This document shows, in pieces, positions 43,206-46,500 of a DNA stretch of 46,500 nucleotides; within the stretch, counting starts at the first letter, position 1, and every line of letters begins with the position of its first letter. A program made the position numbers and the translations under genes. Origin of the DNA: Nocardia alni (GTDB lineage: Bacteria; Actinomycetota; Actinomycetes; Mycobacteriales; Mycobacteriaceae). The stretch covers positions 1 through 46,500 of the forward strand of contig NZ_JAGPOX010000027.1 in assembly GCF_019038435.1 (NCBI RefSeq), given 5' to 3'. The notes under the pieces were generated by a model. The model searched no databases, had not been told where the DNA came from, and saw only the letters and a list, made by a program, of their open reading frames with translations.

Positions 43206-44933
43206 ATGCCCGAGGACGACACGGCGATCGGCTCCGCTCCGGGCCTGATCGGGCGACTGCGCGCGCGGCTGAGCCGCCCCACGGGCTCGGATGTCACCGC
43301 GGGCATGGCGACGGGACTGTTCAGCATCCCCGAGGGGATGGCGTACGCATCGATCGGCGGTTTCAACCCGGTCGCCGGGTTGTACGCGGGCGTCGTGCCG
43401 CCGATCCTCGGTTCGCTGTTCGCGCCGACCGTGCTGATGATCACGACGTTGACCAGTGCGATCGCGCTCACCAGCCAGTCGGTCCTGAGCGATGCGGGCC
43501 TGGACCCGCACGCGGGGGCCAATGTGGCGGCGCTGACCGTGCTGGTCGGGGTGGTCATGGCGATCATGGCCGCGCTACGGCTGGGCGTGGTGATGAGCTT
43601 CGTGTCCAACGCGGTGATGACGGGGTTCTCGACCGGCATCGCGCTGTCCATCATCACCGGAGTCTTCAAGGACGCGACCGCCTACAAACCATCCGGGCAC
43701 AACAAACTGCTTCAGGTCTGGAATTGGGTTGTGGGTGTGGGGCATTGGCAGCTGTCCGCCACGCTCGTCGCGGTGGCGACGATCGCCATGTGGGCCGCGG
43801 CCCGGCTGATCCGGCCCATCGCGGAGCTGGCGCTGCTGGTGGCGATGATCGTGGTCAGCATCGGGGTGGCGATATTCGACGTCCATGTGGAGACCGTCGG
43901 GGACATCGCCCACATCCCGGGGATGCTGCCCCCGTTCTCGGCGCCGAACTGGGGTGCGATGCCGCATCTGATCGGCGGCGCGCTCGCGGTCGGACTGGTC
44001 GCGCTGGCCCAGGCGGCGGGGGTGTCGCCGTCGATGCCCAATCCGGACGGCAGTCGCTCGAATGTCAACGGGGACTTCGCCGCCCAGGCCGCCGCCAATC
44101 TCGGCGGTGGATTCTTCTCCGCGCTGCCGTCCGGAGGTTCGCTGTCGCGCACGGGCGTCGCGGCCGGGGTCGGTGCGAAAACCCGGTGGGCCGGTGTGAT
44201 TTCCGGTGTCTTCCTGGCGATCGTGGTGCTGGTGTGCGGGTCGCTGGCCGAGCATATTCCGATGCCGGTGATCGGCGGACTGATCATGGTCGTCGGCGCG
44301 GAACTGATCGTCGGCAAGATCCCCGACATCAGGCTGGTGCTGCGCACCTCCCGGTTGTCGGCGCTGGCCATGGTGGTCACGTTCCTGGCGACGACGCAGC
44401 TGCCCCTGCAACAGGCGATCGTGCTCGGCGCGATGTTGTCGCTGCTGCTGTACTGCGTGCAGATGTCGCGGCAGGCCGAACTCCTCACTCTCGTGCCGGA
44501 TTCCGACGGCCGCTGGCGGACCGCCGAGGTCCCGGCGACGCTGCCTCCGGGTGAGGTGACCGTCGTCGATTACGGCGGCGGAAGCTTCTTCGCCGAGACC
44601 TCGCGCATCGACGCCGAACTGCCCGATCCGTCCGGCGCCCGCGACGCCGTGCTGGTGCTGGCGCTGCGCGTGGTCCCGGAGGTGCCGTCCTCGGCGATGA
44701 TCAAGGCATTCCGGCGTTACGCCACTCGCGTCGACAAGGCCGGTGGGCGGCTGATTCTCGCGGGTGTGCGGCCCGGACTGGCCGGCGTGCTGGCTCGCAC
44801 CGGCCTGGCGGCGCAGCTCGGCGAGGGCGGCGTCGTGCCCGCCGACACCCATGTTTTCGGCGCGGTGGACCGCGCCGTCGCCGCCGGGCGGGCATGGATC
44901 AGGGACCGCCGCGACACCGACCCCGACCAGTGA
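43206..44933 (+). CDS. SulP family anion transporter with STAS domain
   Basis: A 575-aa membrane transporter. It has the SulP start FSIPEGMAYASIGGFNPVAGLYAGVVPPI, about 12 TM segments to residue ~425 and a cytoplasmic STAS-like domain at the C-terminus (about 445-560). The ribosome binding site is weak, but the gene lies 9 bp after the alkylsulfatase, so coupling is likely. Sulfate is a reasonable substrate given that neighbour; bicarbonate or other anions cannot be excluded from sequence. Direction (uptake or overflow) is unknown. Confidence 0.9.
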   Translation: MPEDDTAIGSAPGLIGRLRARLSRPTGSDVTAGMATGLFSIPEGMAYASIGGFNPVAGLYAGVVPPILGSLFAPTVLMITTLTSAIALTSQSVLSDAGLDPHAGANVAALTVLVGVVMAIMAALRLGVVMSFVSNAVMTGFSTGIALSIITGVFKDATAYKPSGHNKLLQVWNWVVGVGHWQLSATLVAVATIAMWAAARLIRPIAELALLVAMIVVSIGVAIFDVHVETVGDIAHIPGMLPPFSAPNWGAMPHLIGGALAVGLVALAQAAGVSPSMPNPDGSRSNVNGDFAAQAAANLGGGFFSALPSGGSLSRTGVAAGVGAKTRWAGVISGVFLAIVVLVCGSLAEHIPMPVIGGLIMVVGAELIVGKIPDIRLVLRTSRLSALAMVVTFLATTQLPLQQAIVLGAMLSLLLYCVQMSRQAELLTLVPDSDGRWRTAEVPATLPPGEVTVVDYGGGSFFAETSRIDAELPDPSGARDAVLVLALRVVPEVPSSAMIKAFRRYATRVDKAGGRLILAGVRPGLAGVLARTGLAAQLGEGGVVPADTHVFGAVDRAVAAGRAWIRDRRDTDPDQ

Positions 44934-44952
44934 AAGTGTAAGGAGGGCAACG

Positions 44953-45630
44953 ATGCTCGGCACTTCGATCGGCCAGATCCTCGTGCATGCCGTCGGCGTC
45001 GCGATCAGCCCTTTGGCGCTGGTCGCGATGACCCTGCTGCTCGGCACCCCGCGGGCGCGCACCCGCGCAGCCGTGTTCGCCGCCACCTGGATCGTCGTGC
45101 TCGCCGTCGCCGTCGCCGTCCTGCTCGTGGTCGGCGGTCTGTTCGGCGCCCATCACCGTGATCATCCCGCCACCTGGACCGGCTGGGCCAAACTCGTCAT
45201 CGGCCTGGCGGCCCTGGCCATCGCCGCCCAGCAGGCTCGCCGCGCCCTGCATCCCGACCCCGACCGGCCCAAACCCCGCTGGCTGGGCCAACCCGGCCAG
45301 AGCACCGGCAGAGTCGTCGCGCTCGCGGCCACGCTGGCCCTGGCCAACCCGAAGAACATCACCCAGCTGGCCGCCGCCGCGGTCGCCATCACCTCCATCA
45401 CTCCCGGGCACGGCGCCCGCGCGCTCGCCGGACTGGTCTTCCTGCTCATCGCCTCGCTCAGCGTCACCGTTCCGCTGGGGGTCCACCTGCTGGGCGGAGA
45501 TCGCGCCGATGCGATACTCACCAGCTGGAAGGACTGGGCGATGCGCAACAGCTCGACCATCATGGCCGTGCTGCTCACGATCCTCGGCGTCAAATCGGTC
45601 GGTGACGCCATCGCCACACTCACCAACTGA
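44953..45630 (+). CDS. GAP family membrane protein
   Basis: A 225-aa polytopic protein with about six TM helices. It starts GQILVHAVGVAISPLALVAMTLLLGTPRARTRAAVF and contains ALANPKNITQLAAA, which match the GAP (Sap, peptidoglycolipid/sulfolipid addressing) family of mycobacteria. AGGAGGG lies ~5 nt before the ATG. It is the last gene of the sulfatase-SulP-GAP run, 19 bp after SulP. In mycobacteria, family members help move glycolipids to the surface; here the link to sulfate metabolism is interesting but unproven. Confidence 0.85.
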   Translation: MLGTSIGQILVHAVGVAISPLALVAMTLLLGTPRARTRAAVFAATWIVVLAVAVAVLLVVGGLFGAHHRDHPATWTGWAKLVIGLAALAIAAQQARRALHPDPDRPKPRWLGQPGQSTGRVVALAATLALANPKNITQLAAAAVAITSITPGHGARALAGLVFLLIASLSVTVPLGVHLLGGDRADAILTSWKDWAMRNSSTIMAVLLTILGVKSVGDAIATLTN

Positions 45631-45663
45631 ACCAGCGATATGAGCTGCGATGATGCTGTCCAG

Positions 45664-45885
45664 CTATGAATCTTTTTCGTCGGATGCGGCGTCTGGACGG
45701 TAGGTTGGTTCGGTGTCCATGCGTACAATCCAGCGGGCCGCCGACGGTCGTGACCCTTTCCCGGTAACGGGATCGGTCCGGGCGACGGTTATCTCCTGTG
45801 GGCGCGCATGCCCGTCCGATTGAGATTCGAGGCAGTCCGACTGCCACACGTCACACTGGATACATCTCGGCGTCGGCGTGGGCAT
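45664..45885 (-). CDS. Possible small Cys-containing protein
   Basis: 73 aa (MPTPTPRCIQCDVWQSDC...). Cysteines at 8, 11 and 18 give a CxxC-x6-C pattern. Third-position GC is lower than in neighbouring genes and no ribosome binding site is evident, so it may be spurious. It occupies the gap (45631-45990) between the GAP and NRPS genes; nothing else is recognisable in that gap. Confidence 0.3.
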   Translation of the reverse strand: MPTPTPRCIQCDVWQSDCLESQSDGHARPQEITVARTDPVTGKGSRPSAARWIVRMDTEPTYRPDAASDEKDS

Positions 45886-45990
45886 GTCGCTGGGAGCGCC
45901 CTGCGGCGTTCCGGAAGTGAGGTTTCGGGTTGGACCGGCGGGCTGACGGCGAAGGCGGCGGGCGGCGGGCCTGCTCGGCGTATGTGAGAG

Positions 45991-46500
45991 GTGTCGAAAT
46001 TGGCTAGGGATCGTCGTCCCGCACGTGGTCGTCGTCGCGGCGATATTCTCTTCGGGAATTTGCTGGTGGCCGCTACGGAGTCGGTGGCCGATGGGGTCGC
46101 GGTCCGGTTCAGTCCGTCCGGTGATCCGGCCGATGATCGGCAGTTGACCTATCGCGAGTTGGATGAGTTGTCCTCGCGGTTGGCGCGTGAGGTTATCGCG
46201 CGTGGGGTGGGTGCGGGGGATGTGGTGGCGATCGGTATCGCTCGCGGTATCGAGTCGGTGCTGGCGGTGTGGGCGGTGGCGAAGACCGGGGCGGCGTATG
46301 TGCCGGTGGATCCGGGGTATCCGCCGGAGCGGATCGCGCATATCGTGTCGGATTCGGGTGCGGTGCTGGGGTTGACCACCATGGGGTATCGGCCGGTGTT
46401 CGGTGCGGGTGTGGAGTGGATCGAGCTGGACGAGCCGGGGCAGGCCGGGCTGATCGCGGGGCGGGCGGGGCATCCGGTGTCGTATGCCGATCGGGTGCGT
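45991..46500 (+). CDS. Nonribosomal peptide synthetase, N-terminal part (runs off window)
   Basis: 170 residues are visible, and the frame is open to the window edge. It begins MSKLARDRRPARGRRRGD and continues into an adenylation domain: QLTYRELDELSSRLAREVIARGVGAGDVVAI...TGAAYVPVDPGYPPERIAHIVSDSGAVLGLTT, i.e. core motifs A1 and A2. An in-frame stop at 45985 limits the start to GTG 45991 or TTG 46000; GAGAGG (45986-45991) favours the TTG by spacing (8 nt). There is no condensation domain ahead of it, so this looks like an initiation module. Substrate-specificity residues are beyond the window. Confidence 0.9.
   Translation, partial: MSKLARDRRPARGRRRGDILFGNLLVAATESVADGVAVRFSPSGDPADDRQLTYRELDELSSRLAREVIARGVGAGDVVAIGIARGIESVLAVWAVAKTGAAYVPVDPGYPPERIAHIVSDSGAVLGLTTMGYRPVFGAGVEWIELDEPGQAGLIAGRAGHPVSYADRVR

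Noticed and set aside
41274..43511. 745-aa minus-strand open frame opposite the alkylsulfatase
   Set aside because: Antisense shadow of a recognised enzyme with intact zinc motifs.
45664..46473. 269-aa minus-strand open frame covering the NRPS start
   Set aside because: The part over 45991-46473 is the antisense of the adenylation domain. Only the 73-aa tail downstream of 45885 is kept, at low confidence.

Overview
The window is high-GC actinobacterial DNA, most likely from a mycolate-containing genus such as Nocardia. The clues are paired DUF3558 lipoproteins, a KshB-type steroid hydroxylase reductase preceded by a KstR-type box, a mycofactocin-type glycosyltransferase, a GAP-family (glycolipid addressing) protein, many TetR regulators and the start of a large NRPS. 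The genus is inference; no rRNA is present. The first ~47 bases closely match an Illumina Nextera adapter, so the window probably begins at a contig edge.

Layout. 0.2-1.3 kb: two DUF3558 lipoproteins and a terminator. 1.5-6.1 kb: the str operon rpsL-rpsG-fusA-tuf, with strong hairpins between cistrons and a U-tailed terminator after tuf. 6.1-10.2 kb (minus): a long low-complexity protein, an AbiEi/nuclease-like protein and a secreted lipase. 10.3-13.5 kb: an SPW membrane protein + TetR operon, divergent from a ferredoxin reductase, followed by a glutamate-racemase-like gene. 13.5-16.8 kb: kshB and a TetR gene (minus), divergent from an orphan mftF. 16.9-22.8 kb: a class-2 lipase, a relatively AT-rich stretch with a small unknown gene, an NrtR-type Nudix regulator with a candidate operator, a PMT_2 glycosyltransferase, a hairpin-rich intergenic repeat and a membrane protein. 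22.8-25.4 kb: a tandem-duplicated TetR, an SRPBCC protein and a small secreted protein.

25.7-34.6 kb is the most coherent metabolic block. A TetR gene and a divergent operon (accD-accA-fadE-maoC-citE) share an 18-bp perfect inverted repeat. The gene order is that of M. tuberculosis Rv2502c-Rv2498c (leucine and itaconate catabolism). Here it is followed by an acetoacetyl-CoA synthetase, which would activate the acetoacetate released by the CitE-like lyase. 34.6-39.7 kb: tandem and inverted intergenic repeats, an ABC exporter divergent from its probable two-component system, a PPOX/FDOR protein and a TetR. 39.9-45.6 kb: a secreted proline/glycine-rich peptide, two DUF202 membrane proteins, then alkylsulfatase-SulP-GAP, which suggests sulfate-ester use coupled to sulfate transport. 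The window ends inside the first adenylation domain of an NRPS (from 45991).

Six plus-strand genes (DUF3558, racemase-like, mftF, nrtR, histidine kinase, PPOX) have a TANNNT hexamer exactly 7 nt before the start codon. None has a convincing Shine-Dalgarno sequence, so all six look like leaderless transcripts. I found no tRNA, rRNA, transposase, integrase or CRISPR array.
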